64,000 bases of DNA, taken from NCBI RefSeq assembly GCF_002160025.1, contig NZ_NFJU01000009.1, forward strand, positions 54,543-118,542. The letters are read 5' to 3'. The notes below the pieces were generated by a model. That model saw only the letters and a list, made by a program, of their open reading frames with translations. It was not told the origin of the DNA and searched no databases. Source of the stretch: Anaeromassilibacillus sp. An200. Its GTDB lineage: Bacteria; Bacillota; Clostridia; Oscillospirales; Acutalibacteraceae. The translations under genes were made by a program, and so were the position numbers. This document shows, piece after piece, positions 1 through 8,246 of this stretch; the first letter of the stretch is position 1, and each line of letters opens with the position of its first letter.

Positions 1-40
1 ACCGGAAAATCGATCCTTTCAGGGACGCTTTAGTTACATA

Positions 41-96
41 ATACCATGAAAGGATTCCTTTATGCAATTCTTTTTTTCAAACTTCCATGGTATGAT
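41..96 (+). promoter_or_regulatory. Candidate promoter with inverted repeat upstream of the GH4 gene
   Basis: An extended -10 element (TGG then TATGAT, 88-96) lies about 50 bases upstream of the alpha-galactosidase start. An 8-base inverted repeat, ATACCATG (41-48) and CATGGTAT (86-93), brackets the T-rich spacer and overlaps the -10 box, as an operator for a sugar-responsive repressor would. No good -35 is visible (TTCTTT at 68-73 at best). Promoter and operator roles are inferred. Confidence 0.35.
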
Positions 97-146
97 TGCC
101 TATAGAAAGGGAGGAATTCCCGAAAAAAATTAGGAGGATTTGTGAG

Positions 147-1466
147 ATGAAAATTACGTTTATGGGAGCAGGCAGCACGGTTTTTGCCAAGAATGTGCTG
201 GGAGATTCCATGCTCTGCGACGTTCTCTCGGAGAGCGAGATCTGCCTTTATGACATTGACGGCGCGCGTCTGAAAGAATCCTGCATGATGCTTGACAATA
301 TCAACCGCAACAGCAATGGCGGCAAAGCCACGATCAAGACCTTCCTTGGTGTGGAGAACCGCAAGGAGGCGCTGCGCGGCGCGGATTTCGTGATCAACGC
401 CATTCAGGTCGGCGGCTATGAGCCGTGCACCGTGATTGATTTTGAGATTCCGAAAAAGTATGGCCTGCGTCAGACCATCGCGGATACCCTGGGCATCGGC
501 GGCATCATGCGCGCTCTCCGCACCATCCCGGTGATGGAGGACTTCGCCCGCGATATGGAGGAGGTTTGCCCCGACGCATGGTTCCTCAACTACACCAACC
601 CGATGGCAATGCTCAGCGGCTTCATGCAGCGCTACACCGGCATTAAGACGGTCGGTTTGTGCCACAGCGTGCAGACCTGCTCGCAGAACCTGCTGGAAGC
701 ATTGGACATGAAGGATAAGCTGGAAGGCCGCCGCGAACTGATTGCCGGTATCAACCATATGGCCTGGCTGCTGGAAATTTATGATAAGGACGGCAACGAT
801 CTTTATCCGGAGATCCGCCGCCGTGCTCTGCACAAAAACGATACGGAAAAACATAACGACATGGTGCGCTATGAATACATCCGCCGCCTGGGCTACTACT
901 GCACCGAGTCGAGCGAACACAACGCGGAGTATAACCCCTTCTTCATCAAGGCCAAATACCCGGAGCTGATTGATCGCTATCAGATCCCGCTGGACGAGTA
1001 TCCGCGCCGCTGCGTCAAGCAGATCGACGATTGGAACAAGCGCCGCGATGAGCTGGTGCACAATACCGCTTTGACGCACGAGAGAAGCCGCGAGTATGCT
1101 TCCTATATCATGGAGGCAATCGTGACGAACAAGCCGTATAAGATTGGCGGCAACGTCCTGAACACCGGCCTGATTGATAACCTGCCCGCGGATGCCTGCG
1201 TGGAGGTTCCCTGCCTGGTGGACGGCAGCGGTGTGACGCCGTGCCATGTGGGACGTCTGCCCGTACAGTTGGCCGCCATGAATATGACGAACATCAATGT
1301 GCAGCTTCTGACCATTGAAGCGGCGGTGACAAAGAAGCGCGACCTCATCTACAACGCTGCTATGCTTGAGCCGCATACAGCCGCAGAGCTGTCCATCGAC
1401 GACATCGTGAAGATGGTCGATGAGCTGATTGAGGCTCATGGCGATTATCTGCCCGCCTACCACTGA
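147..1466 (+). CDS. melA: Alpha-galactosidase, glycoside hydrolase family 4 (MelA type)
   Basis: A 439-residue GH4 enzyme, the NAD+- and divalent-metal-dependent family that hydrolyses glycosides by an oxidation-elimination mechanism in the cytoplasm. The Rossmann dinucleotide-binding loop GAGS is at residues 7-10, the NYTNP motif at 148-152, the metal-binding CHSVQ motif at 172-176 and the NHMAW motif around 203-207. CHSV is the variant found in alpha-galactosidases, whereas phospho-glycosidases carry CN or CD there, so melibiose/raffinose-type galactosides are the likely substrates. The ATG at 147 was chosen because TAGGAGG (131-137) precedes it with good spacing; an in-frame start at 96 has no such site and would add 17 residues unlike the family. 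It stands alone here; a transporter or regulator could lie to the left of the window. Exact substrate is inferred from motif only. Confidence 0.88.
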   Translation: MKITFMGAGSTVFAKNVLGDSMLCDVLSESEICLYDIDGARLKESCMMLDNINRNSNGGKATIKTFLGVENRKEALRGADFVINAIQVGGYEPCTVIDFEIPKKYGLRQTIADTLGIGGIMRALRTIPVMEDFARDMEEVCPDAWFLNYTNPMAMLSGFMQRYTGIKTVGLCHSVQTCSQNLLEALDMKDKLEGRRELIAGINHMAWLLEIYDKDGNDLYPEIRRRALHKNDTEKHNDMVRYEYIRRLGYYCTESSEHNAEYNPFFIKAKYPELIDRYQIPLDEYPRRCVKQIDDWNKRRDELVHNTALTHERSREYASYIMEAIVTNKPYKIGGNVLNTGLIDNLPADACVEVPCLVDGSGVTPCHVGRLPVQLAAMNMTNINVQLLTIEAAVTKKRDLIYNAAMLEPHTAAELSIDDIVKMVDELIEAHGDYLPAYH

Positions 1467-1501
1467 GATCAGGGCAGAGGAGCCGAATAAAAAACGGAAA
1501 A

Positions 1502-1538
1502 CAGGGCTGTCTGAAGAATTTTTCTTCAGACAGCCCTG
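1502..1538. terminator. Bidirectional rho-independent terminator
   Basis: A perfect 17-base-pair stem (1502-1518 with 1522-1538) with a 3-base loop lies between the convergent GH4 and GNAT genes. T-rich sequence follows on the plus strand, and an A-rich run precedes it (T-run on the minus strand), so it can end both transcripts. Confidence 0.9.
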
Positions 1539-1562
1539 CTGCTTTGTTTGTATGTAGAGGGG

Positions 1563-1988
1563 TTACAGCTTTTTGAGCATATGGATATGCGGCACCGATT
1601 CCTCATACACCATATCGCCATAGGCAGCATAGCCAAGAGATTCATAGAATCCCTGTGCGCGGACCTGCGCGCACAGCCCTACCTCCCGTGCGCCAAGGGT
1701 TCGGGCCTTTTCTTCGAGCGCTTCCATGATTTGCGCGCCAAGGTGTGAGCCGCGGTATTCGCGCTGTACCGCGATACGCCCGATTGTGAAGCGGCTTTCC
1801 CGGGACTCGTCGGGGAACACCCGTCCCGTGGCAAGAGGAAGGCCGTTCTCCCAGAGGACAGCGTGCCAGGCGGCAGGATCCACCGCGTCAAACTCCAAAG
1901 CTTCCGCGAACCCCTGTTCCTGCACAAAGACAGCCAGACGAACCTGTCTGCCACCGTTGGGAAGCCCCCGTGTCAGCGTGATTTCCAT
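1563..1988 (-). CDS. GNAT family N-acetyltransferase (ElaA/YjcF-like)
   Basis: A 141-residue single-domain GNAT acyltransferase. The acetyl-CoA pyrophosphate-binding motif A region is at about residues 69-87 (IGRIAVQREYRGSHLGAQI), followed by the FYESLGY motif typical of motif B near the C terminus. The third position of the RxxGxG/A loop carries histidine, as in some ElaA/YjcF-like members. The substrate cannot be read from sequence. TAAGGAGGG stands just upstream of the ATG. It is the last gene of a minus-strand group with the rRNA methyltransferase (13-base gap) and the polyphosphate phosphotransferase. Confidence 0.8.
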   Translation of the reverse strand: MEITLTRGLPNGGRQVRLAVFVQEQGFAEALEFDAVDPAAWHAVLWENGLPLATGRVFPDESRESRFTIGRIAVQREYRGSHLGAQIMEALEEKARTLGAREVGLCAQVRAQGFYESLGYAAYGDMVYEESVPHIHMLKKL

Positions 1989-2000
1989 TTGGAACCCTCC

Positions 2001-3218
2001 TTAAACCACCTGGAACAGATAGAATTTCAAATAATTGGTCTCCGGTACATTCCAGAGAATGGGATGATCGGGCGATTGCTGCCGTGCCTCTATCTGGCGA
2101 AGGGAACGGCCCGCGTCGGACGCGGCATGCCGGAGCATTTTACAGAACAGCTCCTCCGTCATGAAGTGGGAGCAGGAGCAGGTGGCCAGATAACCGCCGC
2201 GCGGGAGAATCTGCATCGCACGCCGGTTGATTTCGTGGTAGCCGCACTCCGCGCTGTGTACGGTCCCATGGGACTTGGTAAAAGCGGGCGGATCCAGAAT
2301 GATGTAATCGTACTCCCGGTTTTTTGCGTCCCCCATGGCGGTCAGAAGCTCAAACACATTGGCTTCCCGAAAGGACATGTTTCCCGTCAGATCGTTGCGT
2401 TCCGCGTTTTTTCTTGCCATGGCAAGAGCGTCGGCGGAAACGTCCACGGCGCAGACATGTTCGGCCCCCGCCTTTGCCGCGTTAAGGGCAAAGGCGCCGG
2501 TGTGGGTGAAGCAGTCAAGCACCCGCCGTCCGGGGGCGAGGCGTGCCGCCGCCTGACGGTTGTACTTCTGATCCAGGAAAAATCCTGTTTTCTGCCCGTT
2601 TACATAGTCCACCTCATACCGGATCCCATTTTCACAGATTTCGGTCACACCGGACAGATCCTTGGAAAGCCCTTCCATCTCAAAAAAGCCCTTGCCCTGT
2701 TCCATGCCTTCCAGTTCACGGATGCGCACATCGTTGCGCTCATAAAGGGCGTCAATGGTTTCCCCCTCCTCGCGCAGAATTTTGATCAGCAGGCGGAAAA
2801 TCATTTCCTTGCGCTGCTCCATGCCAAGCGAAAGAGTTTGTGCGACGAGGATGCTGCCAAAGCGATCGACGGTCAGGCCGGGGAAGAAGTCTGCTTCCCC
2901 GAAAATCAGACGGCAGCAGGAAAAATCCGGCCCCATGACGGTGCGGCGGTAGTCGACGGCGTGGCGCAGACGGCGCTCAAAAAATGATTCGCTGAAATCG
3001 TCGTTGGTGTTGCGGGAGATCAGGCGCAGGCGGATTTTTGAGCGGCTGTTAAACAGGGCGGTGCCGAGCCAGCGGCCCTTCCGATTGAGGACGGTGGCCA
3101 AACAGCCGTCCTCTCCTTCACCTGAGAGGATTTCCGTATCATACACCCAGGGGTGGCCGAGACGGACGCTCCGTTCCGCCTTGTCCGATACGGTAAACCG
3201 GGGAAAACCTTGATCCAT
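2001..3218 (-). CDS. rlmI: RlmI-type 23S rRNA (cytosine-C5) methyltransferase
   Basis: A 405-residue class I SAM-dependent methyltransferase. The N terminus (about 1-70, including GHPWVY and a conserved RSKIRLR) is the PUA-like RNA-binding domain of the YccW/RlmI family; the middle is a linker domain; the catalytic Rossmann domain begins near residue 230 with VLDCFTHTGAFAL (SAM loop), acidic AVDVS at about 257-261, the DPPAF motif at 309-313 and a late TCSCS cysteine motif. In Escherichia coli RlmI methylates C1962 of 23S rRNA. Family assignment is firm, the exact target position is by analogy. It shares a transcript direction with the flanking genes (31-base gap from the upstream gene). Confidence 0.85.
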   Translation of the reverse strand: MDQGFPRFTVSDKAERSVRLGHPWVYDTEILSGEGEDGCLATVLNRKGRWLGTALFNSRSKIRLRLISRNTNDDFSESFFERRLRHAVDYRRTVMGPDFSCCRLIFGEADFFPGLTVDRFGSILVAQTLSLGMEQRKEMIFRLLIKILREEGETIDALYERNDVRIRELEGMEQGKGFFEMEGLSKDLSGVTEICENGIRYEVDYVNGQKTGFFLDQKYNRQAAARLAPGRRVLDCFTHTGAFALNAAKAGAEHVCAVDVSADALAMARKNAERNDLTGNMSFREANVFELLTAMGDAKNREYDYIILDPPAFTKSHGTVHSAECGYHEINRRAMQILPRGGYLATCSCSHFMTEELFCKMLRHAASDAGRSLRQIEARQQSPDHPILWNVPETNYLKFYLFQVV

Positions 3219-3249
3219 TCTGTATTCGATCCTTTCTGTCAGTTGCCTT

Positions 3250-4737
3250 TTATTTTTCTTCTTCCTGAATTCTGGTTTCGATTGCCTGGATAACCGTGTT
3301 CAGAGCTTTCAGGCGCGCGTAGCGCTTGTCCTTCGACTCCACAATATACCAGGGGGCAAACTCTGTGCTGGTTTTGCGCAGCATTTCGTTGACCGCTTTT
3401 TCATACTGCGGCCATTTTTCACGGTTGCGCCAATCCTCGTCCGTGATTTTCCAGCGCTTTTCCGGGGTGTTTTGACGTTCCTGGAAGCGCTCGAGCTGAG
3501 TGTCCGGATCGATGTGGATCCAGAACTTGATCACAATGGCGCCCCAGCGAACCAGCTCCCGTTCAAACTCGTTCATCTCGTAGTAAGCACGCTTCCAGTC
3601 CGCTTCGGAGCAAAGGCCCTCCAGACGCTCCACCATCACACGGCCATACCAGCTGCGGTCAAAAATGGCCACATGACCCGTCTTGGGCAGGCGGGTCCAA
3701 AAGCGCCAGAGATAGTGTCGGGAAAGCTCAAACGATTCCGGCGCGGCGATAGGATGCACCTCGGCGCCGCGTGGGTCGAGAGCGGAGGCCAGACGTTTGA
3801 TGTTGCCGCCCTTTCCGGCTGCGTCCCAGCCCTCGTAAACGATAATAAGCGGAATTTTTTTGCGGTACAGCACATTGTGGAGCTCGCGCAATCGTTTCTG
3901 TGCGGATTTGAGCTGTGTGCGGTATTCTTCGTCTGAGCGTACCGTTTTATCCAGGCTGACTTTGGACAGCAGGGGCATCTGCACCAGCGGGAACTGCTCT
4001 GTTTTCGGCAGAGGGGAGGAGCCGGGACGGCGTTCCAGGGCATGCTCTATGGATTCCGTCACAATGCGGAATGCGGCAAGCTCCGCCTCCTTGCGGTTGG
4101 TAGCGTCGAGAATATGCCAGGGGGCCCAGGGGGCAGAGGTAGCCTCCAGATATTTGTCAAAACGCTTGAGATGCTTCTCGTAGTGCTTGTTCTGCTGCCA
4201 ATCGTTCTTGGTTACGCGCCACTCGGTATTTTTGTCCTCATCCAGCGCTTCCAGACGCTTTTTCTGTTCCTCTTTGGAAATGTGCAGGAACAGCTTAATC
4301 ACGAGATAGCCGTTTTCCACAAGCTGCCGCTCGAAAATACGGATACCATCCAGGCGTTCCGCCAGCTCCTTCTTTTTCAGTTCCTTGCTTTCTGCACTCC
4401 GCACGGTTTCTTCCATCCATCCGGAATCAAACAGGACAATTTTTCCGGCCTGTGGGATTTTGGTAAAGTAGTGCCAGAGGAAGGGCTTGCGGAGCTCCTC
4501 ATCGGATGGAACGCTGCGGGTGCAGACGGTGTAAAAGCGGGGATCGAGATAGCGGATCAACCGGCCAATCAGGCTTCCCTTTCCGGAAGCGCCCCATCCT
4601 TCAATCAAAAGAATAACGGGAAGCTTTTTTTCCTTGAGCAGGAGCTGCTGTGCGGAGAGTTTTTCCCGAAAAGATTCGATGGCGGATTCTGCCGAGGGAC
4701 GTTCAATTTCACGGCCCAGCGGGAATTCCTTCAACAT
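3250..4737 (-). CDS. pap: Polyphosphate:AMP phosphotransferase, two PPK2 domains
   Basis: A 495-residue protein with two tandem PPK2 kinase domains. Walker A loops are EGWGASGKGS (46-55) and EGWDAAGKGG (302-311); the second domain has the canonical FDRSWYGR Walker B/lid motif (359-366), while the first has the divergent FDSGWMEE (103-110). This architecture is that of class II PPK2 enzymes, which use polyphosphate to convert AMP to ADP. The loss of Arg and Tyr in the first motif suggests that the C-terminal half does the chemistry. The start ATG follows AAAGGTG. An extended -10 promoter is proposed at 4803-4808. Neighbouring minus-strand genes (rRNA methyltransferase, GNAT) offer no functional link. 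Confidence 0.87.
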   Translation of the reverse strand: MLKEFPLGREIERPSAESAIESFREKLSAQQLLLKEKKLPVILLIEGWGASGKGSLIGRLIRYLDPRFYTVCTRSVPSDEELRKPFLWHYFTKIPQAGKIVLFDSGWMEETVRSAESKELKKKELAERLDGIRIFERQLVENGYLVIKLFLHISKEEQKKRLEALDEDKNTEWRVTKNDWQQNKHYEKHLKRFDKYLEATSAPWAPWHILDATNRKEAELAAFRIVTESIEHALERRPGSSPLPKTEQFPLVQMPLLSKVSLDKTVRSDEEYRTQLKSAQKRLRELHNVLYRKKIPLIIVYEGWDAAGKGGNIKRLASALDPRGAEVHPIAAPESFELSRHYLWRFWTRLPKTGHVAIFDRSWYGRVMVERLEGLCSEADWKRAYYEMNEFERELVRWGAIVIKFWIHIDPDTQLERFQERQNTPEKRWKITDEDWRNREKWPQYEKAVNEMLRKTSTEFAPWYIVESKDKRYARLKALNTVIQAIETRIQEEEK

Positions 4738-5039
4738 GGTATCACACCTTTCTTTCAGTCCAACTGGTTTTCGTGTCGGATTTTATGAGGCATATCAATC
4801 ATATTATATCATTTTTCAAAAAGGAATCTATCAAATTTGAAAAATTTTACAATCCTGTGAAGTTTTCGCCATTCTTTTTCGATAAGCCTGGGCGTAATCT
4901 CTTTCTTTTTTGTTCAAAGAAAGGGAAGTTATGCTATAATGATCAAACAGAAAATCACAGCGTGGCCGCTTGACGTCCAGACGCATACGCAACCCGGCGG
5001 CCGGAGGAAGCAGGGGCGTATTGGGAGAGGGGAAAGGCA
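4738..5039. promoter_or_regulatory. Divergent intergenic region with two outward promoters
   Basis: This 302-base AT-rich gap separates two divergent genes. Rightward: extended -10 TGC-TATAAT (4935-4940) with TTCAAA (4913-4918) 16 bases upstream, serving gluQ. Leftward: TATAAT on the minus strand (4803-4808) preceded by TGA, serving pap, with no clear -35. The remaining 100 bases before gluQ are GC-rich leader with no recognisable RNA motif. Confidence 0.5.
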
Positions 5040-5996
5040 ATGGAAGATACAAAGCAGACAGTGGGGAGGTTTGCCCCCAGCCCCAGCGGAAGGATGCATC
5101 TGGGCAACGTGTTTTGTGCGCTGATGGCCTGGCTGGCGGCTCGATCGGAAGGAGGGCGTATGATTCTCCGGCAGGAGGATCTGGATCCGCAGCGCTGTCT
5201 CCGCGAAAATGCGGATATGCTGGAGCAGGATCTCATCTGGCTCGGTCTGGATTGGGACGAAGGCGGCAGCCGGGGAGGGCCGCATGGCCCCTATTATCAA
5301 AGCGAGCGTACCGCGATTTATGAGAAGGCGTTCCAAAAACTGCAAAAGCAGAGGTTGGTTTACCCCTGCTTTTGCAGCCGTGCGGAGCTTCATGCTGCCG
5401 AAGCTCCGCACCTTTCCGATGGACGTGTGATCTATGCGGGCCGCTGCCGGTCCTTGACGGAGCAGGAACGGCAGACGCTTGCAAAGAGCCGCAGGCCTGC
5501 CGCCCGCCTGATGGTTCCGGAGGAAACCATTTCTTTTCGTGACCGCTGCTGCGGCGTTTACCGGGAAAATCTGGCCCGCGAGTGCGGAGATTTCCTCGTG
5601 CGCCGCTCCGACGGCGTGTTCGCTTACCAGCTTGCGGTGGTGGTGGACGACGCTCAGATGGGCGTCACACAGGTGGTGCGGGGACGGGATCTGCTCGATT
5701 CCACGCCGCGCCAGCTTTATCTGTACAGACTGCTTCAGCTGCACGCGCCGGAGTTTGGGCATATCCCGCTTTTGCTGGCCCCGGATGGCAGGCGGCTTTC
5801 CAAGCGCGACGGCGCCCTGGATCTCGGCGCTCTCCGTAAGCGTTTTTCCTCGGGGGAAATCCTTGGGTTCCTTGCCTGTATCGCGGGGCTCACGGATCGT
5901 GCGGAACCGGTTTCCGCCCGGGAGCTGATCCCGCTGTTTGCATGGAATAAGCTGCCCCGTGAGGATATCCGTCTCCCGGCCTGGCTGTGGGATTAA
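5040..5996 (+). CDS. gluQ: Glutamyl-Q tRNA(Asp) synthetase
   Basis: A 318-residue truncated relative of glutamyl-tRNA synthetase that lacks the anticodon-binding domain. The HIGH-like signature PSPSGRMHLGN is at about 13-23; a zinc-binding cluster (CFCSR ... AGRC) follows around residues 109-131; the KMSKS-like loop is LSKRDG at about 253-258. Enzymes of this family charge glutamate onto the queuosine in tRNA(Asp) anticodons rather than onto tRNA(Glu). GGAGAGGGG precedes the ATG. The stop codon overlaps by two bases the end of the convergent remnant that follows. Confidence 0.88.
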   Translation: MEDTKQTVGRFAPSPSGRMHLGNVFCALMAWLAARSEGGRMILRQEDLDPQRCLRENADMLEQDLIWLGLDWDEGGSRGGPHGPYYQSERTAIYEKAFQKLQKQRLVYPCFCSRAELHAAEAPHLSDGRVIYAGRCRSLTEQERQTLAKSRRPAARLMVPEETISFRDRCCGVYRENLARECGDFLVRRSDGVFAYQLAVVVDDAQMGVTQVVRGRDLLDSTPRQLYLYRLLQLHAPEFGHIPLLLAPDGRRLSKRDGALDLGALRKRFSSGEILGFLACIAGLTDRAEPVSARELIPLFAWNKLPREDIRLPAWLWD

Positions 5997-6211
5997 GGCC
6001 GGTAATCCCGGCAGGCCTCTGCATAGGCGAGGATGTTTTCCCATGGTACTTCGGGTTCCAGCAGGTGCGTGGGGGCGGGCAGAAGCCCTCCGAAGGTTTT
6101 GGCGATTTCCATATGCTCGAATACCTTGGCCCGCACCTCGTCCGGTGTTCCGAAGGGCATGGTGGTCTGTGTGCCAATGGTTCCATGGAAGCTGACAGAG
6201 CCGCCAAACTC
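5993..6211 (-). pseudogene. C-terminal remnant of a uroporphyrinogen decarboxylase-family protein
   Basis: About 71 residues (EFGGSVSFHG ... FGTPDEV ... GGLLPAPTHLLEPEVPWENI) match the last fifth of the URO-D/methyltransferase MtbA-like family, including the conserved FGTP-x-EV and AP-x-H-x-x-x-P-x-x-P-x-ENI patterns. The natural stop codon is kept, but family members are around 330-380 residues, so the N-terminal four fifths are missing. Upstream of about 6211 the frame continues into sequence that on the other strand encodes an AraC tail. It is therefore a broken gene; expression is unlikely. Confidence 0.75.
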
Positions 6212-6385
6212 CTGCAGTACCGGCTGAATTATTCCAAACAGCTGCTTCTCGATTCCGGCCAAAGCATCCAGGAGATCGCGGCTGCCTGCCGGTTTGCGGA
6301 TGCGTTTGCCTTTTCCAAGGCGTTCCGGCGGTATTATGGGCTGTCTCCTTCTCAGTTTCGGAAGAATTTTTCCCATTTTGTCTGA
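6203..6385 (+). pseudogene. C-terminal remnant of an AraC-family regulator
   Basis: About 60 residues (LLQYRLNYSKQLLLD ... SIQEIAAACRFADAFAFSKAFRRYYGLSPSQFRK) match the second helix-turn-helix of AraC/XylS regulators, including the IA-x-x-x-x-F and F-x-x-x-G-x-SP-x-x-FR signatures. The first helix-turn-helix and sensor domain are absent; the frame breaks at about 6205, where the URO-D-family remnant on the other strand begins. The remnant keeps its own stop codon. It looks like the product of a deletion that fused two gene tails. Confidence 0.75.
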
Positions 6386-6399
6386 ACAGAAGGAACTGT

Positions 6400-7272
6400 T
6401 TATCCCTCCGCCGCCAGACGCTCCGCAATGGCTTTGCCGGTAGGGGTGCCGGCAAGACCGCCTTCGCCCGTCTCGCGCAGGGAATCGTCCATTTCCGTGC
6501 CGACGCGGGCCATCGCGTCAATCACCTCATCCGCCGGGATGCGGCACTCTACACCGGAAAGCGCCATATCCGCGCAGCTCAGCGCGTTGACAGCTCCCAC
6601 CACGTTCCGGTGGACACAGGGGACCTCCACCAGCCCGGCCACAGGATCGCACACCAGCCCCATCAGGTTGGACAGCGCCATGGCGCAGGCGTGGGCGCAC
6701 ATGGCGGGAGTACCGCCGCGGATCTGTACGAGCGCTGCGGCTGCCATAGCCGAAGCGGAGCCGATCTCCGCCTGACAGCCTCCCTCCGCGCCGGAAATGG
6801 AGGCGCGTGTCGCAATGACTTCCCCGAACCCCGCCGCCACATAGAGAGCGTGCAGGATTTCCTCCTCGCTTTCCCCGCTCCGCAGCAAGGGAAGCAGGAC
6901 GGCGGGAAGGACGCCGCAGGAACCGGCGGTCGGAGCTGCTACAATACGCTTCATGCAGGCGTTGCACTCGCTGATCCGCAGCGCCTGTGCGATTACCTCC
7001 TGGAAAAAGCGGCCGCCGTAAAGCCTGCCGCTTTCCATGGCAGATTGCACCTTGGCACTGTCTCCGCCGGACACGCCGCTGCGGGAGCGTTCCTCCGGCC
7101 GGTATGCATCGCCGGATTCCTTCATAGCTTCCCACAGACGCGTCATTTGTTTCAGGGAGTCCTCCCGTGTGGACTGGCCCTCTGCCAGATCCTCCTGCAA
7201 AATAACCTCCCAGAGCGGAAGGCCGCTTTCCTCTGTCTGGCTCAGCAGAGCGGCAATGGAATCGATCGCCAT
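6400..7272 (-). CDS. sdaAA: L-serine dehydratase, iron-sulfur-dependent, alpha subunit
   Basis: A 290-residue catalytic subunit of the oxygen-sensitive two-subunit serine dehydratase that deaminates L-serine to pyruvate and ammonia. Cysteines expected to ligate the [4Fe-4S] cluster are seen in CNACMKR, GSCGVLP and CDPVAGLVEVPC. Length is usual for the split clostridial enzyme. The start is preceded by AAAGGAG. It lies 13 bases downstream of the beta subunit gene, and the two clearly form one transcript on the minus strand. Cytoplasmic. Confidence 0.93.
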   Translation of the reverse strand: MAIDSIAALLSQTEESGLPLWEVILQEDLAEGQSTREDSLKQMTRLWEAMKESGDAYRPEERSRSGVSGGDSAKVQSAMESGRLYGGRFFQEVIAQALRISECNACMKRIVAAPTAGSCGVLPAVLLPLLRSGESEEEILHALYVAAGFGEVIATRASISGAEGGCQAEIGSASAMAAAALVQIRGGTPAMCAHACAMALSNLMGLVCDPVAGLVEVPCVHRNVVGAVNALSCADMALSGVECRIPADEVIDAMARVGTEMDDSLRETGEGGLAGTPTGKAIAERLAAEG

Positions 7273-7285
7273 AATGCGTCTCCTT

Positions 7286-7948
7286 TCATACGTCGAGATT
7301 CAGCCGGGTTACGCGGGCCACACCATCCGCCTGTTCCAGCTCATGTGCCAGCTCCTCCGGAATGTATTGGTCGCACTCAATCACCATCACAGCGTAGCCT
7401 CCGGGGAAATTGCGGCAGAGCTGCATGGTGGCAATGTTCAGCCCAAAGCGCGCCAGCAAGGCTGTCACAACGGCGGCGCAGCCGGGCTTGTCCTCGTTGT
7501 GGACAATGAGTGTGTTGCTGCCGCCGGAGAAGCCCGTCTCGATTCCGTCCACGCGGCAGATCTGGATCCGTCCGCCGCCCAGGGAAGAGGCGACTACATC
7601 CAATCGTTCTCCCTTCGCGTTTTCTACGGAAAGGGCCGCTGTGTTGGGGTGGACATTTTTCAGCGTTCCTGTGGTGAAGGAGAAGGAAAGTCCTGCCTGC
7701 TCCGCGAGGGTAAAGCTGTCCGGGATCCGCGGATCGTCCGGATGCATTCCCAAAAGCCCCGCCACAATGGCACGGTCGGTGCCATGGCCCCGCCCTGTCT
7801 GTGCGAACGAGCCATGCAGCAGAATAGACGCGCGGGCAGGTTCTCCGCCCAGCATAGCGCGCGTCACCAGGCCGATTTTTACCGCGCCTGCGGTGTGGGA
7901 GCTGGAAGGCCCTGTCATGATGGGGCCAATCACATCAAACAGTCTCAT
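7286..7948 (-). CDS. sdaAB: L-serine dehydratase, iron-sulfur-dependent, beta subunit
   Basis: A 220-residue partner of the alpha subunit. The N terminus carries the family signature GPSSSHTAGA; the C terminus (about 145-220) is an ACT domain (NTLIVHNEDKPG ... GLNIATMQLCR), the usual regulatory fold of this subunit. The ATG at 7948 was chosen because it starts the conserved MRLFDVIGPI sequence and has AGGAGGCACC upstream; in-frame extension would add unrelated residues. The start codon overlaps the stop codon of the preceding 89-residue gene (ATGA), so translation is probably coupled. Confidence 0.93.
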   Translation of the reverse strand: MRLFDVIGPIMTGPSSSHTAGAVKIGLVTRAMLGGEPARASILLHGSFAQTGRGHGTDRAIVAGLLGMHPDDPRIPDSFTLAEQAGLSFSFTTGTLKNVHPNTAALSVENAKGERLDVVASSLGGGRIQICRVDGIETGFSGGSNTLIVHNEDKPGCAAVVTALLARFGLNIATMQLCRNFPGGYAVMVIECDQYIPEELAHELEQADGVARVTRLNLDV

Positions 7949-8214
7949 ACGGTGCCTCCTTTGTGCAATGCCTGAAATTGTGTTTCGAGCCAGGAAAGGG
8001 CTTTTTGGTAGCCCTCTTCGTCCAGCGGAAAGCTTTCCTCGGCGGCCAGTTCGCTTTTTTCCAGGCAAAGACGCCCCATCCAGACGGAGACGGTAATCGT
8101 CTCCTTGTTTTTGGCATTTAACCGGTAATTGAAACCGTCCATGCTGCCGCAGTAGATGTTGTAGTTCAAGGTGAAATAATCCGCCTTTGGGATTTCAAAG
8201 CGGTTTTCTTCCAT
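7945..8214 (-). CDS. Conserved small protein of unknown function
   Basis: An 89-residue acidic protein, no membrane segment, with many aromatic residues in the first half (YFTLNYNIYCGSMDGFNYRLN). I do not recognise the family. The ATG at 8214 has AGGAGA nine bases upstream. Its stop codon overlaps the start of sdaAB by the ATGA arrangement, and it lies 32 bases downstream of the NuoE-like gene, so it is almost certainly co-transcribed and translationally coupled to serine dehydratase. A role in the assembly or control of that enzyme is possible but is only an inference from position. Confidence 0.75.
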   Translation of the reverse strand: MEENRFEIPKADYFTLNYNIYCGSMDGFNYRLNAKNKETITVSVWMGRLCLEKSELAAEESFPLDEEGYQKALSWLETQFQALHKGGTV

Positions 8215-8246
8215 GAGGATTCTCCTTTTGGCCGTTCCGTTGGATT

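Noticed and set aside
4929..6521. Minus-strand open frame spanning gluQ and the remnants
   Set aside because: It is mostly antisense to gluQ; only its non-overlapping neighbourhood holds the real URO-D remnant, which is in a different frame.
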